A DNA stretch of 46,884 bases from Lachnobacterium bovis (GCF_900111325.1 NZ_FOGW01000020.1:1-46884); one strand, 5' to 3'. Positions 1-8,912 are shown, counted from the first letter of the stretch. The notes: generated by a model from the letters alone, not told the origin. A program made the numbers and translations.

Positions 1-2
1 AG

Positions 3-281
3 TATCAACATGCGAATTATAGAACTGCTTTAAAGGAACATGGAATTATTCAATCTATGTCTCGAAAAGGTAACTGCTATGATAATTGTATTATGGAGAC
101 ATTCTTTGGAAGATTAAAAAATGAGATGTATTATGGCTATGAGAAAGACTATGCTTCTTTTGAAGACTTTTCAAAAGCGATTGAAGAATATATAGATTAC
201 TACAATAACAAAAGAATTCAGGCAAAAACAAAATGGATGCCACCTGTACAATACAGGATAGCATCCATGTGTTCCGCCTAG
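3..281 (+). CDS. IS3-family transposase, C-terminal part (runs off the left edge)
   Basis: The reading frame is open from base 3, so the ATG at 57 is internal and only the last 92 codons are visible. The protein is the C-terminal end of a DDE (rve-type) integrase core as found in the OrfB of IS3/IS150-group elements. It shows the block SRKGNCYDNC, then METFFGRLKNE, whose Glu is the third acidic catalytic residue, followed by the tail YIDYYNNKRIQ and the P-P-Q-Y segment before the stop. It catalyses cut-and-paste or copy-out transposition. A terminal inverted repeat follows the stop closely, so this is the right end of the element. Whether the complete element is intact cannot be judged here. 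Family call is firm. Confidence 0.9.
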   Translation, partial: YQHANYRTALKEHGIIQSMSRKGNCYDNCIMETFFGRLKNEMYYGYEKDYASFEDFSKAIEEYIDYYNNKRIQAKTKWMPPVQYRIASMCSA

Positions 282-291
282 TTCATAAATA

Positions 292-313
292 TGTGTCCAG
301 GATTCTGGGTACA
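292..313. repeat. Putative right terminal inverted repeat of the IS3-family element
   Basis: The segment ends in GGGTACA, so its reverse complement begins TGTACCC and fits the TG...CA ends of IS3-family elements. It lies 10 bp after the transposase stop, the usual place. The left end is outside the window, so the repeat itself could not be compared with its partner. Confidence 0.55.
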
Positions 314-381
314 TATCAGAGTTTTCTCAATAACAGGGCTTTTAAAAATATAATTTATATTATAATTATTCTATTATAATA

Positions 382-2199
382 TTATTCTACTGTAACAGAT
401 TTTGCAAGATTTCTTGGTTGATCTGGATTTACACCTCTGCCAGTTGATGTATAGTATGCAATCATTTGTAAGATTACAACTGATTCGAAAATTGTAAATT
501 CATCAGCAACTGGTGGAATGTGAATATGTACGTCACAAATTGTTTTATCTGTAATGATTTCATCTTTACTAATTAGAGTAACGTAAGCACCTCTTGCTTT
601 AACTTCTCTAATATTAGAAATAACTTTGCTGTATACATGATCCTGTGTTGCAATAGCGATTACAGGAACACCATCACTAATTAAAGCAATTGTACCGTGT
701 TTTAACTCACCTGCAGCATAAGCTTCAGCATGAATGTAAGAAATCTCTTTTAATTTTAAAGATCCTTCCATTGAAAGAGTGTAATCTAATCCACGACCAA
801 TGAAGAATGCGTTTGTAGCATTTGTCATACGTTTTGTAAGTTCTGCAACTTTTTCTTCCTGAGTTAATACTGTTTTGATCATTTCAGGTACTTTTGTAAG
901 GTTTTCGATGAATACTTTAGCATCTTCAACACTTAAACGGTTAGTTACAAGACCTAATTTACATCCTAATAAATACATACTTGCAACCTGAACTGTATAT
1001 GCTTTTGTACTAGCAACGGCAATTTCAGGACCAGCATGTGTATATAATACATAGTTACTTTCGCGAGCAATTGATGATCCCTTAACGTTAACAACTGATA
1101 AAGTTTTTTGAGTATATTTCTTAGCTAATCTTAAAGCTTCGAGAGTATCAATTGTTTCACCTGACTGAGAAACAACAATTACCATAGACTTATCAGAGAT
1201 AACAGGTCTTTCATATCTAAATTCTGAAGCAATAGCAACATTTACTGGAATTCCAAGTTTGTTTTGAATGAATGTTTTACCAACCATTCCAGCGTACATT
1301 GCTGTACCACAAGCGATAATTGTAATATCAGAACAATCTTCAAAGAAAGAATCTGGAATATTGTCATCTCCAAAATATGGAAGAGAATCTTTGATTCTTG
1401 GGCTGATTGTACGATTAATAGCGCGTGGCTGTTCGTGAATTTCTTTAATCATATAGTGAGGGTAGCCTTCTTTTTCAGCTGCTGTAACATCCCAATTTAC
1501 TTCTAAATATTCTGGTTCAACTGGATTACCCTCTAAATCTTGAATTGTAAATTTATCTGCTTCCATTGTGACAATCGAAAATTCAGGTACAATGAAGTAA
1601 CGTCTAGAGAATGTAATAAATGCAGTTAAATCTGAAGCTACGAAAGTACCATCTTCTGTTTGAGTTGCAACCATAGGGCTTACATTTCTTACGCAGTAAA
1701 TTTTTCCTGGATGATCTTTGAACATAATACAGAAACCAAAAGAACCTTTAAAAAGAGGTACTGTTTTCTTAATTGTTTCAATTGGATCACCATTGAACAT
1801 TTTATCAAATAAAGCTGCAGCAACTTCTGTATCTGTTTCAGATTTTAAAACAGGTTGTAATTCATATTTTTCAACAATTTCATGGTAGTTTTCAATAATA
1901 CCATTGTGAATTAAAGTGACTTTTCCTACTTTATGAGGATGAGCGTTTAAGTTAGAAACACCACCGTGAGTTGCCCATCTAGTATGACCAATACCACAAG
2001 TAGAAGAGTTTTCATCATCACAAATTGCACGTAAATCGTTTACTTTACCAGCAGTTTTACGAATGGAAATATGTCCACCATTATCTTTGAAAAATGCAAT
2101 ACCTGCACTATCATATCCTCTATATTCTAGTTTGGCTAAACCGTCTAATAAAATATCCTGAGCTTCTTTCTTCCCAGTAAAACCTATAATTCCACACAT
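382..2199 (-). CDS. glmS: Glutamine--fructose-6-phosphate aminotransferase (isomerizing)
   Basis: GlmS makes glucosamine-6-phosphate from fructose-6-phosphate and glutamine, the first committed step toward UDP-GlcNAc for peptidoglycan and teichoic acid. The 605 residues match the normal family length. The protein starts MCGIIGF, so Cys2 is the N-terminal nucleophile of the class II glutaminase domain (about 1-220). Two SIS sugar-isomerase domains follow, with the motifs VSQSGETIDT and STKAYTVQ in the first and GRGLDY in the second. The C-terminus KSVTVE is typical. An AGGAG site precedes the ATG. The leader contains a glmS ribozyme, so expression should fall when glucosamine-6-phosphate is abundant. 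No clear intrinsic terminator was seen between its stop and the IS3 end. Confidence 0.98.
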   Translation of the reverse strand: MCGIIGFTGKKEAQDILLDGLAKLEYRGYDSAGIAFFKDNGGHISIRKTAGKVNDLRAICDDENSSTCGIGHTRWATHGGVSNLNAHPHKVGKVTLIHNGIIENYHEIVEKYELQPVLKSETDTEVAAALFDKMFNGDPIETIKKTVPLFKGSFGFCIMFKDHPGKIYCVRNVSPMVATQTEDGTFVASDLTAFITFSRRYFIVPEFSIVTMEADKFTIQDLEGNPVEPEYLEVNWDVTAAEKEGYPHYMIKEIHEQPRAINRTISPRIKDSLPYFGDDNIPDSFFEDCSDITIIACGTAMYAGMVGKTFIQNKLGIPVNVAIASEFRYERPVISDKSMVIVVSQSGETIDTLEALRLAKKYTQKTLSVVNVKGSSIARESNYVLYTHAGPEIAVASTKAYTVQVASMYLLGCKLGLVTNRLSVEDAKVFIENLTKVPEMIKTVLTQEEKVAELTKRMTNATNAFFIGRGLDYTLSMEGSLKLKEISYIHAEAYAAGELKHGTIALISDGVPVIAIATQDHVYSKVISNIREVKARGAYVTLISKDEIITDKTICDVHIHIPPVADEFTIFESVVILQMIAYYTSTGRGVNPDQPRNLAKSVTVE

Positions 2200-2233
2200 G
2201 TTTAAATAAATCTCCTTTTGTATAACAATAATT

Positions 2234-2377
2234 TATATGGATGTAGCTTTTTGTTAATAAGTTACCTTGTTGTTTGTTACTACATGCGTTCCCATATAAA
2301 AACGTTCAAGCATCCGCCGAATAATTCGATAACTTGAAACCTCGTCAACCAATTATGGATAATTGGTACATGGCGCT
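2234..2377 (-). ncRNA. glmS ribozyme/riboswitch in the glmS leader
   Basis: Read on the minus strand, the leader contains AGCGCC followed by GGTTGACGAGG, TATCGAATTATTCGGCGGATGC and paired helices, which is the conserved core of the glmS self-cleaving ribozyme. Cleavage is expected between A(2377) and G(2376). A TATATGG/CCATATA pairing and an ATGTAG/CTACAT pairing form the P3/P4-type arms. Glucosamine-6-phosphate acts as the cofactor; cleavage leaves a 5'-OH mRNA that is degraded. The position directly upstream of glmS agrees. Helix boundaries were drawn by eye. Confidence 0.93.
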
Positions 2378-2429
2378 AAAGTTTTTAAACTTTTCGAAAT
2401 TCGTTTCCTCCTTTTAAAACGGACTATAA

Positions 2430-2656
2430 TAGTTTATCATAATTTTAAAAAAAAATATACTAAAAAAAAAATGATTATTCAATGAACTACTTAGTTACTT
2501 TTACTAGATTTTAAAAAATCTAAAAAAATATATTATCCATTTTGGTGACAAAAATATAAATTTATAAATAGAAATAATAAAAAAATTAAAACAATAAAAT
2601 AAAACTAAATAAATTATAAACTAATAATAAAAAAAAGAAAAAAAACAATAACTCTA
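2430..2656. other. AT-rich intergenic spacer, no feature recognised
   Basis: Between the divergent glmS leader and the promoter at 2657 the sequence is almost entirely A and T with long A runs. I see no open frame with a ribosome binding site, no RNA motif and no convincing repeat. The glmS promoter must lie near 2425-2460 on the minus strand, where only weak -10-like hexamers are visible. Confidence 0.5.
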
Positions 2657-2685
2657 TTGAACTTATATTTCAAAAGTTATATAGT
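2657..2685 (+). promoter_or_regulatory. Vegetative promoter for the 112-aa unknown gene
   Basis: TTGAAC (2657-2662) and TATAGT (2680-2685) are separated by 17 bp, a good sigma-A-type match, 86 bp before the start codon. Confidence 0.55.
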
Positions 2686-2770
2686 TGTATCTGTCGCCTA
2701 TAAGTATTAGATTATAAATTAACAAATGATATTATAAATTTGTTATTAAAAATAGAGAGGATATTATATT

Positions 2771-3109
2771 ATGTTAGAGCATGATGAATTAAATACCTTA
2801 GAAATACTCCATAGAGGATATAGGGTACATCAAGACTTAGATACGAAGGCAGTTTATCTTAAAAGAAAAGATCATATTGTAGCCAAAATGCCATGTAGAA
2901 GACCATTAGATGAGGAATCACTCAGGGTTCGTGTGGATTGTTACATTGAGTTATTACGTATATGCGAAATGATAGAAGAAAAGAAATCTCGAGAGCGTAA
3001 AGAAAAGGTTCGTGGACCAAAAAAAAAAGAAAAAGAAAAAGAAGTAAATGAAAATAGCAACCTATCAAACAAGAATTCTGTAAAAGCTAGATCATACTTT
3101 AGAATGTAA
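2771..3109 (+). CDS. Hypothetical small basic protein
   Basis: I do not recognise this 112-residue protein. It has an AGAGAGGA ribosome binding site 9 bp before the ATG and its own promoter, so it is likely real. The first 70 residues look like a compact mixed fold with the segment VYLKRKDHIVAK and a possible helix rich in Glu and Leu. The tail (about 70-112) is highly charged, with a Lys/Glu block that could be a coiled or disordered extension. There is no signal peptide or membrane segment, so it should be cytoplasmic. It is a single-gene unit facing the convergent gene at 3351-4004. The Lys-rich tail could bind nucleic acid, but that is only a guess. Confidence 0.6.
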   Translation: MLEHDELNTLEILHRGYRVHQDLDTKAVYLKRKDHIVAKMPCRRPLDEESLRVRVDCYIELLRICEMIEEKKSRERKEKVRGPKKKEKEKEVNENSNLSNKNSVKARSYFRM

Positions 3110-3120
3110 TAGATACGAGA

Positions 3121-3156
3121 ATATAAATAATGTACAGAAATATAAATAATGTACAG
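3121..3156. repeat. Short tandem repeat, 19-bp unit, two copies
   Basis: The string ATATAAATAATGTACAG occurs twice in direct succession (3121-3137 and 3140-3156). A looser echo of the preceding sequence, GTAATAGATAYGAGA, appears at 3106-3120 and again near 3201-3215. It is non-coding, just after the stop of the 112-aa gene. Confidence 0.6.
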
Positions 3157-3215
3157 ATATAAGAGATTGTAGAAAGTAATAACCATGAAGCCTTTTATAA
3201 AGTAATAGATATGAG

Positions 3216-3298
3216 AGCTTATATAATGAAAAATCTCGGAATTAAATTTGCCCAGTGAAAATTAGTTGTGTGACATGAGATTAATTATTATATAAGCT
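3216..3298. terminator. Large hairpin between convergent genes, likely bidirectional terminator
   Basis: AGCTTATATAAT (3216-3227) pairs perfectly with ATTATATAAGCT (3287-3298), and inside it AATCTC (3232-3237) pairs with GAGATT (3277-3282). The right arm runs into TTTTGTTT on the plus strand. It lies between two genes that point at each other. Confidence 0.55.
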
Positions 3299-3350
3299 TT
3301 TGTTTCATATTAAAATTTATCCTTTATAAGATATTAGTATTATATAATTC

Positions 3351-4004
3351 TTATAGTTGTAAGTTATTTAAATATTCGATATATTTGACAGACATTTCTT
3401 TCTTGTTAGAATCAGAAATAACACCTACATATACTTTTGAATTTTTTGTATTACTTTTACGAGTAACTTTTATATTGCTGAGCTCAATAGCGCATTTATA
3501 ATTACTATACTTACTAGTGGTATTAGTTACCTCTTTAGTAGAGACTAATTTGTTTTTTAGTGATTTATAGATTTTAGGATCATTTGTTTTTATTAGCTTT
3601 TCTAGATTACATAAATATCCGTTTTTGCACATGTATTTGTAAGCGTCTATGTCCATAAGAACAACATCTAGAGAGTTTGTATGTGAATAAGATACAAGTC
3701 TCATCTGTTCATTTGAATTCATCGTTATTTTTCCCCCAGAGCGTGTTGATAAATTAATTGAATCGTAAATAAAAATCTCTTTTTTAGGAGAATTAATATG
3801 TAGTGATTTCTTGAAATTATCAGAATAATCAGTTGCTTTAGCTTTATTGTCAAGAGTAATGTTGACAGTTCCGATTTGTAAAATTTGTTCCTTGCGGTTG
3901 TTATAGGTTGTTATAATATTGTATAAAGCAATTAATAGAATAGCTACAATTATTATATGTATTTTGTAATAATACCAAATGTTTTCAAGTCTTTTTTTTG
4001 TCAT
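3351..4004 (-). CDS. Membrane-anchored protein of unknown function
   Basis: This 217-residue protein has a positively charged N-terminus (MTKKRLENIWYYYK), one hydrophobic segment at about residues 15-32, and an otherwise soluble extracytoplasmic part with many Ser, Thr and Asn. The N-terminal style is one I associate with Lachnospiraceae membrane-anchored proteins that resemble solute-binding lipoproteins; the stretch around DVVLMDIDAYKYMCKNGYL recalls an extracellular sugar-binding-protein fold. No catalytic motif is visible. It has an AGGAAG ribosome binding site and its own promoter and stands alone. I do not assign a function. A sensor or binding role at the cell surface is possible. Confidence 0.6.
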   Translation of the reverse strand: MTKKRLENIWYYYKIHIIIVAILLIALYNIITTYNNRKEQILQIGTVNITLDNKAKATDYSDNFKKSLHINSPKKEIFIYDSINLSTRSGGKITMNSNEQMRLVSYSHTNSLDVVLMDIDAYKYMCKNGYLCNLEKLIKTNDPKIYKSLKNKLVSTKEVTNTTSKYSNYKCAIELSNIKVTRKSNTKNSKVYVGVISDSNKKEMSVKYIEYLNNLQL

Positions 4005-4037
4005 TGTAAATACCTTCTTCCTTTATTTCATATAATG

Positions 4038-4066
4038 ATTATAATACGAAGAAATATTATAAACAA
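4038..4066 (-). promoter_or_regulatory. Vegetative promoter of the membrane-anchored unknown protein
   Basis: On the minus strand TTGTTT (4066-4061) and TATAAT (4043-4038) are 17 bp apart, 34 bp upstream of the start codon. Confidence 0.6.
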
Positions 4067-4169
4067 ATAGTAAATGAGAAAAATCATATAAAATGCTTGA
4101 AAACGATGTTATAAATAAAAAAAATAACATGTGATAAAATAAAAATATAAGGTAAAAGTGAAAAAAATG

Positions 4170-4198
4170 TTGAATTCAAAAAAAAGATAGGGTAAAAT
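4170..4198 (+). promoter_or_regulatory. Vegetative promoter of the O-acetylhomoserine sulfhydrylase gene
   Basis: TTGAAT (4170-4175) and TAAAAT (4193-4198) are spaced by 17 bp, 39 bp before the ATG. The leader is too short to hold an S-box or T-box riboswitch, so methionine control, if any, must act differently. Confidence 0.55.
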
Positions 4199-4237
4199 TT
4201 ATTTTGTGAAAATTTATTTAATAAATGGAGGAAGAAT

Positions 4238-5512
4238 ATGAAAAAAGAGACTAAATGTATACATAGTGGTTATCAGCCAAAAAATGGTGAATCTAGAATG
4301 ATTCCAATTATTCAAAGTACAACTTTTAAATATGATACAAGTGAAGATATGGGTAAGCTTTTTGATTTAGAGGCAGAGGGATATTTTTATTCAAGATTAC
4401 AGAATCCTACTACAGATTATGTAGCTAAGAAAATAGCTGATTTAGAAGGTGGAACAGCTGCAATGCTTACATCATCTGGACAGGCAGCTAATTTTTTTAC
4501 AATTTTTAATTTGGCCCAAGCAGGAGACCATGTAGTCGCTTCGTCTACAATTTATGGAGGAAGTTTTAATTTATTCAATGTTACAATGAAAAAAATGGGA
4601 GTAGATTTTACTTTTGTTGATCCAGAATGTAGTGATGAAGAATTAGAAAAAGCTTTTAAACCTAATACAAAAGCAGTATTTGGTGAGACAATTGCTAATC
4701 CAGCTTTAATTGTTTTTGATATAGAAAGATTTGCTAATGCAGCACATAAACATGGAGTGCCATTAGTTATAGATAATACTTTTGCTACACCAATTAATTG
4801 TAGACCTATAGAATGGGGGGCAGATATCGTTACACATTCTACAACTAAGTATTTAGATGGACATGATGCTACAGTAGGTGGCTGTATAGTTGACGGTGGT
4901 AAATTTGATTGGATGGCTCATAAAGAAAAATTCCCAGGATTAACTACTCCTGACGAGTCATATCATGGAATTACATATGCAACTAAATTTGGAAAAGAAG
5001 GTGCTTTTATCACAAAGGCAACAGCGCAGTTAATGAGAGATTTAGGTTCGATACAATCACCTATGAATGCTTATTTCTTGAATTTAGGTATTGAATCACT
5101 TGCTGTACGTGTTGAGAGACATTGTGAAAATGCACAAAAAGTAGCTGAATTTCTAGAAGGTAATGACAAAGTGTCGTGGGTTAATTATCCTGGACTCAAG
5201 GGAAATAAATATTATGAGCGAGCAAAAAAATATATGCCAAATGGGACATGTGGAGTTATTTCTTTTGGTATTAAAGGTGGAAGAAAAAAAGCTGAGGAAT
5301 TTATGAAACATCTTAAGGTTGTAATGATAGCAACACATGTTGCAGATGCTAGAACTTGTATTTTGCATCCAGCATCATCAACTCATAGACAGTTAACAGA
5401 TGAGGAGTTGATTAAAGGTGGTGTGGCTCCAGATTTAGTTAGATTATCAGTTGGAATTGAAAATGTAGATGATATTATTGAAGATGTAAATAATGCATTG
5501 TCGTTCATTTAA
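4238..5512 (+). CDS. metY: O-acetylhomoserine aminocarboxypropyltransferase (sulfhydrylase)
   Basis: This is a 424-residue PLP enzyme of the Cys/Met-metabolism (gamma-family) group. The long form, the segment SRLQNPTTDYVAKK and the segment SSGQAANFFTI point to O-acetylhomoserine sulfhydrylase rather than the shorter cystathionine enzymes. It would make homocysteine from O-acetylhomoserine and sulfide (or cysteine from O-acetylserine). The PLP lysine is Lys204 in the HSTTKYLDGHD motif, and VIDNTFATP contains the Asp that contacts the pyridine nitrogen. A GGAGGAAG site lies 6 bp before the ATG. It forms its own unit with a promoter, followed by the NYN gene 59 bp downstream, which may be read through. 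Substrate preference within the family cannot be settled from sequence. Confidence 0.9.
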   Translation: MKKETKCIHSGYQPKNGESRMIPIIQSTTFKYDTSEDMGKLFDLEAEGYFYSRLQNPTTDYVAKKIADLEGGTAAMLTSSGQAANFFTIFNLAQAGDHVVASSTIYGGSFNLFNVTMKKMGVDFTFVDPECSDEELEKAFKPNTKAVFGETIANPALIVFDIERFANAAHKHGVPLVIDNTFATPINCRPIEWGADIVTHSTTKYLDGHDATVGGCIVDGGKFDWMAHKEKFPGLTTPDESYHGITYATKFGKEGAFITKATAQLMRDLGSIQSPMNAYFLNLGIESLAVRVERHCENAQKVAEFLEGNDKVSWVNYPGLKGNKYYERAKKYMPNGTCGVISFGIKGGRKKAEEFMKHLKVVMIATHVADARTCILHPASSTHRQLTDEELIKGGVAPDLVRLSVGIENVDDIIEDVNNALSFI

Positions 5513-5571
5513 TAGTGAAAATTGGATACTTTATCTTATGTTTTTTGTCTTTTATTCGTGGGGAGGTAATA

Positions 5572-7044
5572 ATGGAAAAGGAGTATAGTAAAGAATTCAA
5601 TATAATTTTTGAAGAAAATGATAAAATCGATCATTTATCTGATGAAAATAAAGTTATTGAATTTGATAAAATTAAAAAAAATGTTCCGGAAGAATTACAG
5701 GAGATCAATTCTCATAGAGAGATAATATCTAAGATTGCATATTTGATTGGTGTTAAGAAAATGTTTTTTGAATATGCTAATCAATCGCCACAATTAGAAA
5801 TTTACGATGAATTAGATCAAAATAAGAATGCTAGAATTATTCGAAATTTATGTATATTAAGAACAACTATAGAAAGAAACTTTAAATTTATAAAAGATGC
5901 TATGAGATATGAATTTAAAACTCTTAATACGATAAACAATAAATATATAAGTGAGGCAATCAGTAAACTTAGAGAAGATGATATTGATATTGTTAAGTAT
6001 AATAAGCAAAAATTGGCACAATATATTATAGATATCAATCAGTTGATTTCAAGTCATATATTTTATTGCAAAAATTTATTTCCAGATTGGATAGTTTGGG
6101 ATTATATAAAAGATTTATTTCTTATGCCAAATGGTTATACAGAAAAAGGAACAAAAGCAGCTATGGAATTGTATTATCCAAATGTTAACAAATATCCGTA
6201 TAAAATGTATATTAATTGGAAAAATCCTAAAGATGAAGGCAATATTTTATATAATGACAAGAAATTTTTAGAACTGTTATATAACATGAATGGCGATGTG
6301 TTTAAAGATGTTAGTAGGGTGTCAGATATTTCTTCGGAATCAAAACTAAATATCAAAGAATTTATACAAAGTGCTAAAATAGTAGATGCTATTTGTGATT
6401 GCGAAAATTCAGATCCTTATATGTTGGCTTCTGTTTTTAATAATATGAATGCTGAGTTAACATCTAAAATCAATAAAATAATATTAGTTGATGATCAAAA
6501 TACAGTGAAGGCATGGAATATTTTTGATCAATTAGTAACTAATATTGAAATTGAGCACATATCAACAGAACGTGTTACTAAAGAAAAATCACTTGTTGAT
6601 ATTGTTCTGACAGCTGAAACTTGTAAAGAGCATTATGTAAATCATGTGGATTCATTTATTTTAATTAGCTCAGATTCTGACTTTTGGGGCTTGATTAATA
6701 CCTTGCCAGATGTGGAGTTTTTAATTTTTGCTGAAAAAGAAAAATTTGGTCATAATATGCGTGAGATTGTTGAAAATGCGAATATACATTATTCATATAT
6801 TGAGAATTTTTATTCAGGAGAAGTAGATATTAGAAGACGCGTATTATTGATGGAATTTAGAAAAGAAATAGAAAATAGTATTTCATTTAATGTAAACGAC
6901 ATTTTCAAAAAAATTTCCAATGAAACAAGAGTTAACCTATCGGAAAAGGAACTAGAACAATTTTATGATTGTTATGTTAAGCCATTGAAAATAACATTAT
7001 CTGATAATGGAAAACTTGAATTAGAACTTGGAAGTCAAAAATAA
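5572..7044 (+). CDS. NYN-domain (PIN-like) protein, putative ribonuclease
   Basis: The 490-residue frame starts at the ATG at 5572 because GGGGAGGT lies just upstream; the in-frame start 19 codons earlier has no such site. Residues about 300-410 form a NYN domain, a PIN-like metal-dependent RNase fold: IILVDDQNTV (first acidic pair), KSLVDIVLTAET (second Asp) and ILISSDSDFWGLI (the SDSDF block) are all present. The first 300 residues are mostly helical, charged and unrecognised, and the last 80 are also novel to me. No membrane segment is seen. RNA cleavage is inferred from the fold only. A second NYN protein, of a different subtype, is encoded at 17072-18088. Confidence 0.72.
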   Translation: MEKEYSKEFNIIFEENDKIDHLSDENKVIEFDKIKKNVPEELQEINSHREIISKIAYLIGVKKMFFEYANQSPQLEIYDELDQNKNARIIRNLCILRTTIERNFKFIKDAMRYEFKTLNTINNKYISEAISKLREDDIDIVKYNKQKLAQYIIDINQLISSHIFYCKNLFPDWIVWDYIKDLFLMPNGYTEKGTKAAMELYYPNVNKYPYKMYINWKNPKDEGNILYNDKKFLELLYNMNGDVFKDVSRVSDISSESKLNIKEFIQSAKIVDAICDCENSDPYMLASVFNNMNAELTSKINKIILVDDQNTVKAWNIFDQLVTNIEIEHISTERVTKEKSLVDIVLTAETCKEHYVNHVDSFILISSDSDFWGLINTLPDVEFLIFAEKEKFGHNMREIVENANIHYSYIENFYSGEVDIRRRVLLMEFRKEIENSISFNVNDIFKKISNETRVNLSEKELEQFYDCYVKPLKITLSDNGKLELELGSQK

Positions 7045-7052
7045 AAAAATAC

Positions 7053-7082
7053 TTGACGTGAATACTATATACATATTATTAT
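7053..7082 (+). promoter_or_regulatory. Promoter of the Na+/H+ antiporter gene
   Basis: TTGACG (7053-7058) and TATTAT (7077-7082) are 18 bp apart. They lie 8 bp past the stop of the NYN gene and about 110 bp before the antiporter start, giving a leader that contains the hairpin at 7089-7123. Confidence 0.6.
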
Positions 7083-7088
7083 AAGGAT

Positions 7089-7123
7089 AGTGTGTTTATG
7101 TACGAGGATGTACATAACACACT
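7089..7123 (+). promoter_or_regulatory. Stem-loop at the transcription start of the antiporter leader
   Basis: AGTGTGTTTATGTAC (7089-7103) pairs with GTACATAACACACT (7110-7123) with one bulged T and a six-base loop. It starts about 7 bp after the -10 box, so it is either an operator or the first structure in the mRNA. It is followed by ATTTTCTATTATT, a poor U-tract for a terminator. Confidence 0.45.
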
Positions 7124-7191
7124 ATTTTCTATTATTACTCAGCTTTGATACGGTAGAGAGTAAAAGTATTATTATGGATAGGAGAAAAATT

Positions 7192-8829
7192 ATGAACAGA
7201 AAGAAAAAAACTGCGTTGATTTTGATGCTTATAATTTTGCTTTTAGTAATTTACACATTTGCATGTCCTGTGAATATGGGAAATCTAAAAGGTTATAAAA
7301 GTTTTGCAGAGAATTCATTTTTTTCATTACTACCTCCAATTATAGCTATAGCACTTTCATTAATTACGAAGGAAGTATTTTCGTCATTGTTTGTTGGTAT
7401 AGTTTGTGGATCGGTTATTTATTCGAATTTTAACTTAGAATTAGCGATGCATACTATGTTTTTTAAGAAGGATATAGGTTTAGTTGAACAGTTGACAAAT
7501 ACAACACATATGGGAATCATTGTTTTCTTAGTTGTATTAGGAATAATTGTTTCGCTTATGAATAGAGCTGGTGGCTCTGCAGCCTTTGGTGAATGGGCAA
7601 AACAGCACATTAAGACTAGAACGGGAGCACAATTAGCAACTATGTTCCTTGGAATTCTTATCTTTATTGATGATTATTTTAACTGCTTAACAGTAGGTAG
7701 TGTTATGAGACCTGTTACTGATGGACACAAGGTATCTAGAGCTAAATTGTCATATATTATAGATGCAACAGCAGCTCCAGTATGTATTATAGCACCAATT
7801 AGTTCATGGGCAGCAGCTGTAACATCGTCGGTTCCTGAAGGAACTGATATTAACGGATTTGTTGTTTTCTTAAGAACAATTCCATATAACTATTATGCGG
7901 TTTTGACATTAATAATGCTTGCATATATAACAATAAGAAGAATTGATTATGGTTCAATGCGTGTACATGAAGAGAATGCAATTAAAGGCGATTTATATAC
8001 AACACCAGAAAGACCTTATGCAAGTGATAGAGAAAACGTTGTAAATCACAAAGGAAAAGTAATTGATTTGGTTTTACCAGTTGCTGTTCTTATTTTATCA
8101 TGCGCATTATTTATGCTTTATACAGGTAAGTTCTTTACTGGAGAGAACAATTTTGTTGATGCGTTTGCTAATGCAGATGCTCAACCGGCCTTAGTAATGG
8201 GCGCTGTTGTTACATTGATATTTATGTTTATTTTGTATATGTACAGAGACGTTTTGAGTTTTGAAGAGTATATGAGTTGTATATCAGAAGGATTTCAATC
8301 AATGGTTTCTCCAATACTTATTTTGACATTTGCTTGGACTTTATCAGGAATGACAAAAGTTCTTGGAGCTGAAAGCTATGTATCGTCACTTGTTAATTCA
8401 TCAGCATCAGCTTTTACTATTTTCTTACCAACAGTTATTTTTGCTGTTGCTATGGGATTGTCATTTGCAACAGGCACATCATGGGGAACATTTGGTATTT
8501 TGATTCCAATAGTTATCGGAGTATTTCCTTCTGGGGAAATGATGGTTATTTCAATTGCATCATGTTTATCAGGTGCGGTATGTGGAGATCATTGCTCTCC
8601 AATTTCGGATACAACAATTATGGCGTCAGCTGGCGGACAGTGTAGTCATGTAAACCATGTTTCAACACAGCTACCATATGTATTAACTGTTGCTGCTGTT
8701 TCAATTGTTTCATACGTTTTTGCTGGTATAATACAGAATTCAATAATTAATTTAATGATTTCAATTGCGTTGTTATTAGTTGTATTATTAGTTATTGAAA
8801 AATATACAGGACGAGAAGAACGAGTTTAA
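7192..8829 (+). CDS. Na+/H+ antiporter, NhaC family
   Basis: The start at 7192 is chosen for the AGGAG site 7 bp upstream; the in-frame codons before it lie in the leader. The 545-residue product is very hydrophobic, with about 11-13 membrane segments. Diagnostic stretches include PPIIAIALSLITKEVFSSL near residue 50, the conserved FIDDYFNCLTVGSVMRPV, and the C-terminal GDHCSPISDTT, all typical of the NhaC-type ion transporter family. It should exchange Na+ for H+ (in some members, organic anions such as malate/lactate) at the cytoplasmic membrane. It is a one-gene unit with its own promoter, a structured leader and a strong terminator. Exact substrate is open. Confidence 0.88.
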   Translation: MNRKKKTALILMLIILLLVIYTFACPVNMGNLKGYKSFAENSFFSLLPPIIAIALSLITKEVFSSLFVGIVCGSVIYSNFNLELAMHTMFFKKDIGLVEQLTNTTHMGIIVFLVVLGIIVSLMNRAGGSAAFGEWAKQHIKTRTGAQLATMFLGILIFIDDYFNCLTVGSVMRPVTDGHKVSRAKLSYIIDATAAPVCIIAPISSWAAAVTSSVPEGTDINGFVVFLRTIPYNYYAVLTLIMLAYITIRRIDYGSMRVHEENAIKGDLYTTPERPYASDRENVVNHKGKVIDLVLPVAVLILSCALFMLYTGKFFTGENNFVDAFANADAQPALVMGAVVTLIFMFILYMYRDVLSFEEYMSCISEGFQSMVSPILILTFAWTLSGMTKVLGAESYVSSLVNSSASAFTIFLPTVIFAVAMGLSFATGTSWGTFGILIPIVIGVFPSGEMMVISIASCLSGAVCGDHCSPISDTTIMASAGGQCSHVNHVSTQLPYVLTVAAVSIVSYVFAGIIQNSIINLMISIALLLVVLLVIEKYTGREERV

Positions 8830-8861
8830 GGTAAAACGGTCAATTTAAAAAGCTTAAAATG

Positions 8862-8912
8862 AAACGTAATAGTTACTTTTTGATATTTTTAAAGTGATTA
8901 TTACGTTTTTTT
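8862..8912 (+). terminator. Intrinsic terminator after the antiporter gene
   Basis: AAACGTAATA...TTACTTT pairs with AAAGTGATTATTACGTTT, forming a long stem with a short AT loop, and ends in TTTTTTT (8906-8912). Confidence 0.85.
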
